This document shows, one piece after another, positions 24,536-36,462 of a stretch of 64,000 nucleotides of DNA (positions are counted from its first letter, which is position 1; the number at the start of each line of letters is the position of its first letter). The DNA is taken from contig CM038702.1 in the NCBI GenBank assembly GCA_021613375.1, positions 27,325,349 to 27,389,348 of the forward strand. Direction: 5' to 3'. This DNA comes from Megaleporinus macrocephalus. Taxonomy: Eukaryota > Chordata > Actinopteri > Characiformes > Anostomidae. Below the pieces are notes generated by a model. It searched no databases, was not told where the DNA came from, and saw only the letters and a list, made by a program, of their open reading frames with translations. A program made the translations under genes and the position numbers.

Positions 24536-26019
24536 CTGTTGTAAAACTGTTGGCGACTGCTATGAATTATTAACTATAAATCTATACATGGCTGTAATGC
24601 CTATACCACAGAGTACTGGAGTTGTGCTTTGATATTGGCATTGCCGGTATGTGTTAAACGTTTGCTGCTCGGGGTCCTTTGTTAACAGCAGTACTGGTGT
24701 ATCGCCTGTTGTTTGCCAATGTTACATAAAAAGCAGTTCACTGTAATGGAGGCCAATCGACTAAAACTGAAATACTGAGTCAGTGAGGGATAAAAGTGTA
24801 CACAGCTCATCCTGTGTGACACAAACACGTCCCGTGGACTTCCTGTTTATGAGGAAGTAGCCCAACAGCTGCAGCTCCACAGGAAGGTCCAGAAAAGCTC
24901 ACTAACAAACAGGACCTCAAACTTGGAGACAGAAACACTGGGATTAAGAAGTCACTGCGTTCCCTAGTTAAGCCGTTCTGTTTGCACCACACACCAACGT
25001 AAACGCTTAAAAGTAAAACCCCCAGAAAAGGTCCCACAGAAAAGGCCACAGAAGAACCACTTTTGTTCCCTTAAAACCTTTCAATGGATGCTTCTTTAGA
25101 GAATAATTTCCTTCCAAATGTGTGAAACAACCTCCATATAATGTAAAGGTTCCAGGAAGGTCCATTATAGGAATAATAATCATCATATTATGTGTTGATA
25201 ATGTGTTGTGTGGGACAAACCTGATAGTTAAGTAACTGGAGATTGTACAATCCTCCTATCATTGAAATTCTAAAAACAGTTCAGTGCAAGGTTTTTATAA
25301 TAGGGAGCTATAAGCCAAAGATATATCTTCAATATAGTAACTTCTACATGAGAAGGGAAAAGACATCTTATCTTTTAATGGAAGTTAATGTGAAGGGGTT
25401 TTATTCCAACTGATGCTGGAGACTATTGGTTCTACTGGTTTAGTCATCATGAATTTTTCACACAATGTGAAAAAGAAGAGTTCCTGTCTTGAAACAATAT
25501 AGCAAACTAAAACTTGACAGAAATGGAGAACATTTAAATTAGACAACAATGACAGATTTAGCACTCACATTTTATGTTTTTGTTGTGTCGTTCATATCTG
25601 CAATAGTAGGTCAGCAATGTTAGACCACAAATTAAAAACAAATCTCTTAAAACATTTAACCTTTTGTACATGTAAATTTAGGTCACATACTTCCAACCTT
25701 TGTAGACTAGTTCTGGGTTAAAAACAACGTGGTATAGTTAAAGTAATGAATAATGCTTAGAGACATTGAGCTGAGTTGCCCATCTGATGTGCCCAGTGTA
25801 CAGTAACTTTCATGGTACAAACTAAGGGGGCGATGTTTCATATGTTTGTGTCCATGCAATATTGCTAGAACTCAAACCGTATTTGCAAATCAAGTAGGGA
25901 TAAGACAATAATTACTTTCTACTGTAGTGAAGGAGTTCCTCTCAGATCAATTATTAATTACCTGAAAAATACTTGTAAATAACATTTTCTAGCAGTTGAA
26001 TGTATTTCTCGGTTTCTTT
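24536..26019. other. Noncoding DNA
   Basis: No gene, RNA or clear repeat recognised. Confidence 0.4.
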
Positions 26020-26135
26020 TATATAAAGTGATAGGCAAAAGTCTGAGACCACATTGAAAATATGGAACTAAACAACAGAAAGTTTCAGAATTCTGAAACA
26101 TTTGGAGCAAGAAAATTTAGACAAGAAATGTTGAA
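26020..26135 (+). repeat. DNA-transposon end remnant (CAAAAGTCTGAGACCACATT motif)
   Basis: The words at 26037-26056, followed by ACATTTGGAGCAAGAAAATT at about 26098, resemble the terminal repeat of a fish DNA transposon. No transposase was found downstream. Confidence 0.4.
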
Positions 26136-26619
26136 GATTCTGCAGTCTTACTAAGTCATTACTCTATCTGAGGCATTCTGTCTGCACAGGTTGTAGTGCT
26201 GATGGCAGCTTGAGTGCACTGTGATAAGTAGGACATACTGTATAGAGAATTCAGAGAAATTCAGAAAACTGTTTAAATCGTTTAGAGCAATACGTAAGAT
26301 TTAAAATGACCAACAGAATGTAAAGAAATGACATGTGTTGCAGTGTTGCTAACCACGACCACTCCTGTCTTTAATACCACTTTAAACCTCAGGAGGCGAT
26401 AGTGAGTAATGTTGAGTGGTGAGTCTGCCATCAGTCCAACATGAGAGGATGAGGAGATGGCATGGGCCTGGCAGTATTTTCTAATCTCTAGTCAGTCATG
26501 CGGAATGTCCTGCCACAGAAAAGAATTCTAAGTAGAGGTATTACTTCTGGACCTCACTGTATTTTTCTTAATATAATTATATTTAATTATTTCGAAAACA
26601 AATTAAACAAGTTTTTAAA

Positions 26620-27080
26620 CCCTCTCTCACTCTCTTTATTTTGTTTCTTTATTTTTTCGCTTTTTTCCTCTCCTTTTTTATTTCTTTTTCCTCCTTTTCT
26701 CTACTCTCTCCTCGTTTTCTCTCTCCCTTTTCTCACCCTCTCTATTTTTCTCTATACTCTCCCTTTTCTCTCCTCTCTCTCTCTACTTTTTGCCTACTCA
26801 CTTGCTCTCTTTCTTTCTAGCTTGCTCTTTCTGTTCTCTTCCTCTTTGTCTTGCTGTTTTTTATCTCTACCTTTACACTCTCACTCTCTCCTTTCTTTCT
26901 AGCTCACTTTTTCTTTCCTCTCTACCTCTCTTTGTCTTGTCTTTTCTCTTCTCCCACTTTACCCTTTCACTCTCACTTTCTCTCCTCTCTTTTTACCTTA
27001 CTCTTTGTGATTACTCTCTCTCTCTCCTACTTTTCTCTCTTTGTCACCTCTCTCTCTCTCTCTCTTTCTCTCTCTCATTA
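26620..27080 (+). repeat. Long pyrimidine tract
   Basis: About 460 bases are almost entirely C and T on the plus strand, with ctctttctctc, ccttttctc and tactctc words. It gives rise to low-complexity open frames rich in Leu, Ser and Phe that should be ignored. Confidence 0.9.
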
Positions 27081-27424
27081 GTAGGCACTGTAAGGAGGTG
27101 TAGTGTTGTAGAGGGTTTTATAGGATTTTTTGTATGCTTTTCTCTCTGATCTCAGAGCTCTTAAACACACACTGTGGCTCTTTCATGCACGCTGGAGTGT
27201 TTATGATGGAGCTTCACAACTCTTAGATCACACACACATGCACACACACAAACACACACACTCCCACTTAGGCACTTCCTTTAAAAGCACATATAGACTG
27301 AAAGGCACAAGTACACTTAAATGAGCACTATAATACACATATACCTGCTCGAGAGGATGACAGGAGTGTCTAGGGCTGTGAAAGGAACTACTGACGAAAC
27401 ATCCTTTGCATCCTTTCCCAGAGT

Positions 27425-28080
27425 TACACCACACTCATTTCCGTGGCTATGCTATACCAAATCCCATAATTATGCTACACTCATTTTCATGGTTACGTTC
27501 CACACATTGTCCTGGTTACGCAACAACAATTTTCAGAGTTACAGTCAAGGAGTGAAAAACAGGGGGTCCCGGGGTATTCTAAGCCCCCTTCTTGGACTAC
27601 CCTGAATGTCTCAAAATCCAAATGATGGTGGATCTCTGAAAACACACCTGTGATGTTAAGTTGTCTGATAATGTATCTGCTTCACAATCTTTGGCATTCC
27701 TAGTAGAGATGACATCTGCTATGGTGAGTGCGTTAGCAGTCTGCCAATGTTGGAGAAGCCAACATAGGACCCCCCGTATTACAGTACACCAAATTCCATG
27801 CTTATGCTACACTCATTTCCATGTTTACACTTCTGCTAATTCCAAGGATCATGAACCACATCTATTTTCGCCATGGTTACACTACAGACATTTTCACAGT
27901 TTCTGCCGCGCACTCCACGCGCGCTTGAACTATGATCGCCCACTCCCCATCATCGCCCTCCCCTTATGTTACACCCACATACGAGGATATACAACATCTA
28001 TTTCCATTATTGTGCTACACTCATTTCCAGGATTGGGATACAACCAGTTTTACAATAATGCTCCACTTACTAGATAGCCA
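27425..28080 (+). repeat. Degenerate minisatellite, unit about 28 bp
   Basis: Variants of TGCTACACTCATTTCCATGG and ATGGTTACG recur at irregular spacing at 27440-27545 and again at 27780-28070. An unrelated segment (27546-27775) lies between. Confidence 0.6.
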
Positions 28081-28192
28081 GCTGGATGTAATTACAGTGA
28101 AGAGGAAAAGTCACAGAATCTTTTATGAAATATAATAAACTATGGACCAGAAAAAATAAGAAATGAGATCATTGTCCAGCATCAACGTATGT

Positions 28193-28270
28193 GTATATAT
28201 ATAGTTATATATTATATATATATTATATATATATATATATACTGATATATATTATATATAATATATATAT
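28193..28270 (+). repeat. TA-rich microsatellite, left flank of a Tc1 insertion
   Basis: TATATA repeats with interruptions run up to the left end of the transposon. The matching (TA)n tract continues at 29416-29459 on its right. Confidence 0.9.
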
Positions 28271-29412
28271 ACTTATGGCAAGAAAAGTATGTGAAGGTTT
28301 TTGTTTGGTATAAATTGGTCATAAAATGTGATCTGGATCTACATCTAAGTCTCAATTATCGGACTAACACTAATGTGCTTAACGCTAATACCACACAAAC
28401 AATTATAATATTTCGTGTCTGTACTTGATACATCCATTAAACATTTACAGTGCTGGTGGAAAAAGTAAGTGAAACCTTATGTTAATGACTTCAACAAAAG
28501 CTAATTGGAGTCAGCAAACCTGGAAGGAGATTTCTAGTGAGGGGTAGAGCTACTATGACTTATAAAAGACACTAAAGCTTTTCGAGTTTGCTATTCACAA
28601 CAAGCACCTAGTGATGTGAACGACACCTCAAAAAAAAAATCTCTGAAGACCTTACGATCATGTTGAATTGCATAAAACTGGAAAGAATTACAAAGTAATC
28701 TCCAAGACTTTAGGTATTAACCCGTCGACAGTTAGACACACAGTCCACAAATGGAGACGATTTAGTACTGTGGCTACTCTCTCTAGAAGTGGGCACCTCA
28801 CCAAGTTGATTCTAAAGGCACTACGCAGAATGCTCAGAGAGGTAAAAGAGAGGCTTGAAGGAATCACTGAAATTGGTTAACATCTCTGTTCATGAGTCTA
28901 CAATACGCATGCATGTTGTTCATGGCAGGACACCACAAAGGAAAAAACGATATAATTGCATGCCTGAAGTTTGCCAAAGAGTACCTTGACACTCCACAAC
29001 ACTTCCATGAAAATGTTTTGTGAAATGATGAAACCAAGGTTGAATTGTTTGGGAAGAACACACAGCACTACGTACAGCGTAAAAAGAGCACTGCATACCA
29101 ACACAAAAACATCATCTCAACAGTGAAGTATAGTGGTGGGAGCATCATGATTTGGGGCTACTTTGCTGCTTCGGGCCTGAACTGCTTGCCATCACTGAGG
29201 GGAAAATTAATTCCTATCCTATAAATCCAGGGGTTCACTTACTTTTTACCACCAGCACTGTGAATGTTTAATGGATGTGTCCAATGTAGACATGAAATAT
29301 TATAATTGTTTGTGTGGCACATTGTGTTTGTCTATATTTGGGACATAAAACGTGATCTGATCTACATCTATGACCAATTAATGCAGAAAACCACAAATAC
29401 TTTTTGTTGCCA

Positions 29413-29420
<8 letters not shown>
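28269..29420 (+). mobile_element. Tc1-like transposon with IR/DR-type ends (family 4)
   Basis: Terminal inverted repeats of about 210 bp: the left outer motif GGCAAGAAAAGTATGTGAAG (28278-28297) pairs with AATACTTTTTGTTGCCACTG (29396-29415). An inner motif CAGTGCTGGTGGAAAAAGTA (28451-28470) pairs with CTTTTTACCACCAGCACTG (29244-29262). Outer and inner motifs resemble each other, as in IR/DR Tc1 elements. It sits in a TA microsatellite. It is about 1.15 kb long and internally deleted. Confidence 0.88.
28655..29215 (+). pseudogene. Tc1 transposase pseudogene (family 4)
   Basis: The N-terminal helix-turn-helix is readable (HKTGKNYKVISKTLGINPST, then VHKWRRFSTVATLSRSGHL) from 28670 to a stop near 28878. 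The catalytic region follows in other frames: a DETKVELFGKN block at about 29023-29058 with the first Asp, and GGSIMIWGYFAASG at about 29133-29175. After that the reading jumps to the right terminal repeat, so the second Asp and the Glu of DD34E are missing. It is inactive. Confidence 0.85.

Positions 29421-29459
<39 letters not shown>
29416..29459 (+). repeat. (TA)n microsatellite, right flank of the Tc1 insertion
   Basis: About 21 TA repeats directly abut the right transposon end. Confidence 0.95.
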
Positions 29460-29462
<3 letters not shown>

Positions 29463-30515
29463 TACACACTCTCAAAGCACTCCAGTTTTATCAGTTTGAC
29501 TTATAACTACATACTTAAGCGCATATGAAGTGCAGTCATCAAGTGTCACTTCAAAGACAAAGGTAGGGATACACGGTTACTGTGCCTCAAGCATGGTTTT
29601 CATCTTCTGCTAGCAGCAGCCAACACATAAAATTTTATAATGTGTTCACAGTTTAGAGCTGAATCTTAATACTGAACTTTCATAACACTGATCATTCTTC
29701 CACTCTATGCATGTTTTATTATAGTTATGCTATTGCATTTGTTGACTGAAAGAACAGAATGTGGAGTAAAAGCAGAGATGTTATAAAAGTTGACACAGGT
29801 CACTCGTGAAATATAAAGCTTGAGATGCTTAACATGTGTCTGTTTATGAAGTCCCACGCTTCAGTAAGGTGAGTTTGCTGTTTAAGCCACAAGCAGGAGA
29901 AGCCCCCTTTACTCTGTAGATATGCGTTTTTGCAGCAGCCAGAATAATTAATGTGGTTTTTAGTTTAGTTTTATTTTATTTTATACTGATAGGAGCCCGG
30001 TCTTGTATGACTGGAGATAGCTGCCTGGGGACACTGGACAGATTCTCCTGTAATGATTTTGGTAAAAGTTGGCTGAAGGATTAGTACTTGTTTGGCATGT
30101 TAATGTTTAACTTTAAAGAATATTTGGTATCGCAGGGCAAACATTACGTCTACATGCGGCTGCTGGCATGAAAAAGTTTGGGAACTCCTGCTTTAGGGAA
30201 CACCATGTTATAAAAATGATGCCTGAGTCATGAAATCAGGAAGGATTTGAAGGAGTTCTTCTGTGTTAGGAGAAAACTAACATAAACCTGGCTAGCAGTG
30301 GGAGTAAAGCGGACATGCTGAGGTTTCTTCACCGCAAAAAAAAGTTTCTGTCAGCAAAGCTGTCACGCAACTGTTCATCACTCCGTGTGTGCGTTTCCAT
30401 TCAGGAAAGTCCATAAAGAGGCTTATCGATTACCTGGCTGGACACTGATTTATACGACTGCTACTACAGAACAGATCAAAAACACCTTGGCCGAAACACA
30501 CAGCTTTTTCAGCCA
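29460..30515. other. Noncoding DNA
   Basis: No gene seen. AAAGTTTGGGAACTCCTGC at 30174-30192 resembles the tip of an hAT-type transposon, without the rest of the element. Confidence 0.4.
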
Positions 30516-30600
30516 AACGCCTTAAAGCCATAGTTTGGCCAAAAAATCAGATTTACCCAGTTTTTCCCCGCTGACCTCAAATGGCGTGGCTCAGTGAAGG
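30516..30600 (+). repeat. Dispersed repeat shared with 50270-50345
   Basis: The order AGCCA, GGCCAAAAAATCAGATTTAC, CAGTTTT, CCGCT, CCTCAAAT parallels 50274-50335 (AGCCAAAACGCAGATTTACA and so on). About 75 percent identity by eye. Confidence 0.5.
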
Positions 30601-30849
30601 CAACTGAACTCTCTGAAATGTATTACTTTAATTTTAGCACTGGAGCTATGAGTCTAATGTAAATAAAAAGTAATGGAGGCATAGCGTTAGTTTAGCAGCA
30701 AAACTGCATATCTCAAATCACAGTAAGTTGAAAGACTGGCTAATGTGGTTCCTGGCACTGTATGGCACACTGTTATCTATAAACATAGATGAAAGTATAG
30801 TGTAATTTCAGCCCTAATGATTGAGCTACTACTGTTTTAGCTATACTCG

Positions 30850-31125
30850 TGCACTTTTGTCCATTTTTCTACAAAATTGGTTCCAAAGAAGATGGGACAA
30901 TAGCTAAAATACAAACAAAAACAGTAAGCAGTGATTTCTTTACATATATGCTAATTCTAAATATGATGCAACACTGTCAAAAAAAATTTGCGACACGGGT
31001 GAAGTAAAACTGGGTAGTTTGTGGAATGATCAAAAACACCTGTTCTGAAACTTTCCACAGGTTAACAGGTGAACAGTTAACAGGTGATGCTGCCATGATT
31101 GGTAGAGTGCAGGTGCTAGCCTGGC
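30850..31125 (+). repeat. Degenerate DNA-transposon end
   Basis: Words such as GATGGGACAATAG, TTTGTGGAATGATCAAAAAC, TTTCCACAGGTTAACAGGTG and CCATGATTGG, in this order, recall the 5' region of a common fish DNA transposon. No transposase text follows, and I do not assign the family. Confidence 0.45.
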
Positions 31126-31129
31126 GCAG

Positions 31130-32480
31130 TTACTGTTAAGCAGCTTAAGTGTTATAACCAAGGATTCAAAAACCCTAAGTTTGATTTTATAATTTTTTTT
31201 TATGTATTATTGAAGTTAAATTGAAGTTTTTATTATTGCTAAACATACAAGCACCAAAAGAAAAAACTGACTCTTTACTTTGTATATTTAACATTTTTTC
31301 AATTCTCAAAATTACTGTCCACACACCTTTTTTCAACAATACAGTAATGCAGTATCAATACTTTCACTTAGGTACAGTTTCTCTTTACACCACTGGAAAC
31401 CACATAACTAAGTGCATTTGATAAGAATTGACCAATTCTCTGCAGTTTAAGGCCAACGTGCAGTAATTGAGGCTTGCAGTTAGTGTCAGGCTAATTGTTG
31501 AGTTGCTACTAAGCTTTATTCCTTATATGCTACATTAACCCTGCAGGGCTAAAACCTAAGAAGCAAACGTCAACCACCAAACTTGGGATAGGAAGGTAAA
31601 AACTTGAGGAATTATTTTGTTGGTCAAGTTATGACATTAGTAGACCAAAAGTGCTGACTCAACAACCCAGTGGTTTTATATTGTTCAGTATGTTCGTCAA
31701 CAGGCTATCAGGGGAAAAAGAATTAAAAATTGCCTTGTTGTTTGTTTTACCTAATCCAAAAGATGTATTATAATAACAAATATACGGTCATGAGGCATGA
31801 ATACTCAATGCGAATAATATCCGTTTTCTGCATGTTTGGCTTTTGTCCAGTGCGTAATAGTTTAAGCAGAAAGGCATGTGTGAGTGCGTGTTCTTTGGCC
31901 ATATGGCCTCCAATGGCAATGGCAATGATTACATGATCCACATGTTTCCTATTGTTGGATATATTGTGTTTGGCTAGATAGCACGTTCAGCTTCAACACC
32001 GGTGTCCAAGACATTGTTACGTTTGGCATGTTATCTCTATTTCTCCTCAGTTTACAGAAAAAACGCCTCGGATTAGATTTTCATTCTCTTTTTCTCAGAA
32101 ACCCCTTAATGTCTATGCAAAAAAGCATCTATATCTGCCTCTGCCATTTAATCCACTCTTCTCCTTTAATAATGTCATTTTACAGTGCTGCTGCATTTAA
32201 TCAGATATGTTAACAACACGCTTCTCTAGATTTACTTCCAGTTTTTATTTATTGAAGATTTTAGCGAATAAAATAATTTTGCTTTTCGTCTTCCACTATT
32301 TCTGTTTTGTTGTCATATACGTTTCATGACTGAACATATATCTTAAAACCTTATTCACAAATATGTTACACTATTTTGACTGGCTGAGTAATGTAAGAGA
32401 AAGAGGTCATATGAAAAATGACCAAATAACATATCTAAAAATATAATCAATATATCCATGAGCTCTGCCTACATGAGTTA
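31130..32480. other. Noncoding DNA
   Basis: AT-rich. No gene or clear repeat recognised. Confidence 0.4.
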
Positions 32481-32482
32481 TG

Positions 32483-33955
32483 AAATAAATATCTCACTCT
32501 AAATGTAGGTATTGTGATATAAACTTAGTTGTGTTCTACAGTTTCTCATTAGGTTGAATGAATATCTCACTCTTTTAAATGTAGCCATTGTGATATAATC
32601 TGAGTTGTGTTCTACAGTTTCTCATTAGTTAAATGAATATCTCACTCTAAATGTAGGTATTGTGATATAAAACTGAGTTGTGTGTTGGTTACAGTTACTC
32701 ATTAGGTTGAATGAATAATCTCACTCAAAGGTAGGTATTGTGATATTAACTGTGTGGTGTTCTACAGTTTCTCATTTGTTGAATGAATATCTTCACTCTA
32801 AATGTCTGGTATTGTGTTATAACTGATGTTTTGTTCTCACAGTTTCTCTTAGTTGAATGAATATCTCACCCTTAAATGTGGTATTTGTGTTATAAATAAG
32901 TTGTGTTTACAGTTTCTATTTAGGTTGATGAATATCTAAACTTCTAAAGATAGGTATTGTTTATGTTATAAACTGTGTTGTGTTCTACAGTTCTCATTAG
33001 GTTGAATGAGTAACTCACTCTAAATGTAGGTATTGTGTATAAAACTGAGTTGTGTTTTACAGTTTCTCATTAGGTGAATGAATATCTCCACTCTAATGTA
33101 GGATAGTGTGATATATCACTGTGTGGTGTTTCTACAGTTTCTTCATTGGGTTTGAATGATTATATCACTCTATAATGTAGGTATTGTGATATAAACTGAG
33201 TTGTGTTCTACAGTTTCTCATTAGGTTGAATGAATATCTCACTCAAAATGTAGGTATTGTGAAATAAACTGTGTGGTGTTCTACAGTTTCTCATTGGGTT
33301 GAATGAGTATCTCACTCTAAATGTAGATATTGTGATATAAACTGAGTTGTGTTCTATAGTTTCCCATTAGGTTGAATGAATATTTCACTCTAAATGTAGG
33401 TATTGTGATATAAACTGAGTTTGTGGTTCTACAGTTTCTCATTAGTTTGAATGAATTCTCACTCTAAAGGTAGGTATTGTGATATAAACTGAGTTGTGTT
33501 CTTACAGTTTGCTCCTTTAGGTTAGTCTGAAATATCTCACTCTAAATGTAGCTATTGTGTTATAAATGAGTTTGTTCTACAGTTATCTCATTAGGTTGAA
33601 GGGTTTCTCACTCTTTTGTAGGTATTTGTGAAATAAACTGAGTTGTGTTCTGCAGTTTCTCATTTAGGTTGAATGAATATTCTCACTCTAAATGTAGGTA
33701 TTGTGAATGAAATAAACTGTGTGGTGTTCTACAGTTTCTTCATTAGGTTGAATGAGTATCTCACTCTATATGTAGATATTGTGATATAAACTGAGTTGTG
33801 TTCTACAGGTTATCTTAGGTTTGATTGAGGATCTCACTCTAAATGTAGATGTTGTGATATAAACTGAGTTGTGTTCTACAATTTCTCATTAGGTTGAATG
33901 AGTATCTCACTCTAAATGTAGGTATTGTGATATAAACTGAGTTGCATGCTGCAGT
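32483..33955 (-). repeat. 73-bp minisatellite array 3 (about 20 units, indel-rich)
   Basis: Same unit and orientation as array 2. Unlike arrays 1 and 2, most units carry one or more single-base insertions or deletions (for example ATTAGTTAAATG, TCTTCACTC, TGTCTGGTATTG). The noise is far above the divergence seen in the other arrays. It may be sequencing error in a repeat that could not be polished. Confidence 0.93.
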
Positions 33956-34059
33956 TTCAGTTACAGTTACAACTGAATTCAAAAACATTTCCAAAGAACT
34001 TCTGTGTTAGTCTTAGGATCCGTTGTAAATTTTACTCTTTGAAAAGCTTTGGCGCCTAG

Positions 34060-34270
34060 TCACAGCTGACCGGCCCAGTGCTAAGAGCCGAGCACACACA
34101 TCCCTCTTCATTACAGCTGGCTGACACAATCCAGGAGGAAGCCCAAGCAGGCCGTGCCCAAATAAGGATGTTAGCTAGTTCAGGGGGTCCAGCGGTGTGG
34201 AGCAGAACCATCTCACACACACACACAGCACTATAAAAGGCCTGAAACAGCCTCAGGGCCGTTAATCCGG
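34060..34270 (+). promoter_or_regulatory. Compact E-box/CArG/TATA cluster, candidate promoter
   Basis: Two CAGCTG E-boxes (34063-34068, 34114-34119), a perfect CArG box CCAAATAAGG (34158-34167), and a consensus TATAAAAG (34232-34239) occur within 180 bases. The stretch has clearly higher GC content than its flanks. The order and spacing suit an SRF/bHLH-type promoter with a start near 34265. No gene was recognised downstream. All four motifs are short, so chance or a distal enhancer remain possible. Confidence 0.35.
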
Positions 34271-34274
34271 GTTT

Positions 34275-35435
34275 ATATGTGTCTCAAAGGCAAGAGAGCA
34301 CAGAACTGGCACAGAAACAGAAACGTGCAACAAAGCTTAGAACTTACACACAGCTTTTCTTTAGCCTCACACTGTGTGTTTCAGTGGTCTAAACGTATAC
34401 AAGTCAGTGTACTGTCCTTAATTTACCTACTGCTAATACTTATATGAAACAAAGGTTATATTTACCTGTTGACCAGAGGGCTGGAATTAAACTGAGACTG
34501 CAGTATTATTAGTTTTTTTTGCTATATATAATGACAAAATACCACAGTTCTTATTTGGACAGAATGAATCACACTAGAAGGACTGGGGCATGCATTTACA
34601 TAGAAAACAAAAATAATAATAGATAAATCTGAAAAATAAATTTGTAAAATGCTATAGAGTTAGTTTTAGTGTGCTAATCACAAAAACAGGTGAGCACTGT
34701 GACTGCTTTTCTGAAGTGACTTTGGAGGGAAATTAGGAAGCTTGATATACTGGTTTACTATCCCACTATTGCATTCATATAATATAAATCCAGACTAGGG
34801 TCAATTATCTAACTTGTGAGGATATTAATAATAAATGTTGCATTTTTAATGCATGAGCTCAAAATAAAGGGCCCATCTGTAACTGAAAAAGAAGAAGGGT
34901 GCTATCTAGAAGGGGTTCTTACCTTACAGAAACATCTAAACCACCTCTGTTTTGGCACCATGACAACTTAATTAAGGTCAGAAGCTGTTATAGAACAAAA
35001 GTCCTTCACTCTATAATCTTCTCTTTAATTCTATCATATCATAGTATCATATGAGTATCATAACTAGACTACACTTCTTACATACTGTAGCAACTTTATA
35101 ATGACCACCAACAGTGTCCTAATTTCTGTGGCCTAGGTTACTGTAATTAAATTAATTTTATGTAGTGATCGAACAGGCTGAGGAAATGCTCTCACAATAA
35201 ATTTGTTTTGAACTTTTGTACACCAGTAACAGTAATCACTTTGAACATTACTTCGATTACATATTCACATCTCAGCCATGCAAGTATGGTCGATAGTTTG
35301 GTAACAGGCATGACAGTTGAATGTTGACATTGATTATTGTATGGTTTCCTAACTTTAGATACATAAATTAGAGTAAATTATATCACATATTTTACAGATT
35401 AACAGATTAATTTATGTTATTTCATCAGTGCACAA
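34275..35435. other. Noncoding DNA
   Basis: AT-rich. No coding exon was found downstream of the candidate promoter. Confidence 0.4.
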
Positions 35436-35439
35436 TATT

Positions 35440-35683
35440 TCTATTTATATCCTTATACTTCAACATCCCTGAGCAATACTCACCTCTGCCATATCCTTAT
35501 TTTTATATGTATATGTATATTTGTATATTTATTTGTTAGCTATGTAAAATACAGCTTTTTAGCTCTTATTTGTCTTGCATTAAAAGGAGTAGCTCCCGTT
35601 GTACATTCTGTATAATGACAATAAAGAGCATTCTATTCTATTCTATTCTATTCTATTCTATTCTATTCTATTCTATTCTATTG
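35440..35683 (+). repeat. LINE-like 3' end with (ATTCT)n tail
   Basis: The stretch TGACAATAAAGAGCATTCTA is followed by about ten ATTCT repeats (35629-35683). The preceding T-rich, TATTT-rich 200 bases are typical of the 3' UTR of fish L2/CR1-clade LINEs, which end in short tandem repeats instead of poly(A). No reverse transcriptase remains. Confidence 0.6.
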
Positions 35684-36314
35684 TAAAAAGAGAACAGTGC
35701 GAGTGTGATGTGACTATATCATGATGATGCTATAATGATAGAGTGTGCAGTTCTAGTCGACATACTTTTAAATAATGTCCTATTTTCCTTGTTGACATAC
35801 CTGCAGACAGGTGTACACACTAGTTTTGTCAGATAACTTCCGAAAATATGATCTATGCTATGTGCCAGCTAGCCAACTATGACAATCAATTGATATTTAC
35901 AATAACATAACATAAACATTTCTGTGAATCTACCAATTTAGCTAAATCAAAACTACTGACAGCTGGCTGAACATTCTCTAAAACTGCAAATGCTACATGA
36001 GTAGCCAGCTAAACTGTTAGATTAATATTGGCAAGATGACAGTTAGTTAACTTTGCATTGTTGCCAATTGCAAAACAGTATCAAGAGTATTTTTTCAGAC
36101 CTAGTATCAGCACAGCCTGCAGAATCAAATCTACTCTTCTACATTGTGGTGTCACACACTCAGTGTCTCTGGATTTATTCTCACAGCAAAGAGGCATCTT
36201 CACTGCTGTCTTTCTCCAATGATAGTTTAGTTTTTTGTTAAACTTGTGCTCTCAGTTATTCACCATGAAAGGCAGTGCAAAAGTATAATTTTGCTTCCTT
36301 GCTTTTTATTAGAA

Positions 36315-36322
36315 TGAAAAAA

Positions 36323-36362
<40 letters not shown>

Positions 36363-36363
36363 A

Positions 36364-36445
<82 letters not shown>

Positions 36446-36462
36446 CAAAAAAAAAAAATAAA
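36315..36462 (+). repeat. Very long poly(A) tract
   Basis: About 140 A with only a few interruptions (TAAC near 36361, single T and C further on). There is no obvious retroposed body on its left. Minus-strand open frames through it are poly-Phe artefacts. Confidence 0.95.

Noticed and set aside
26498..27149. Leu/Ser/Phe-rich frames of 119-134 codons resembling membrane proteins
   Set aside because: Translation of a long pyrimidine tract. The hydrophobic look is a composition effect.
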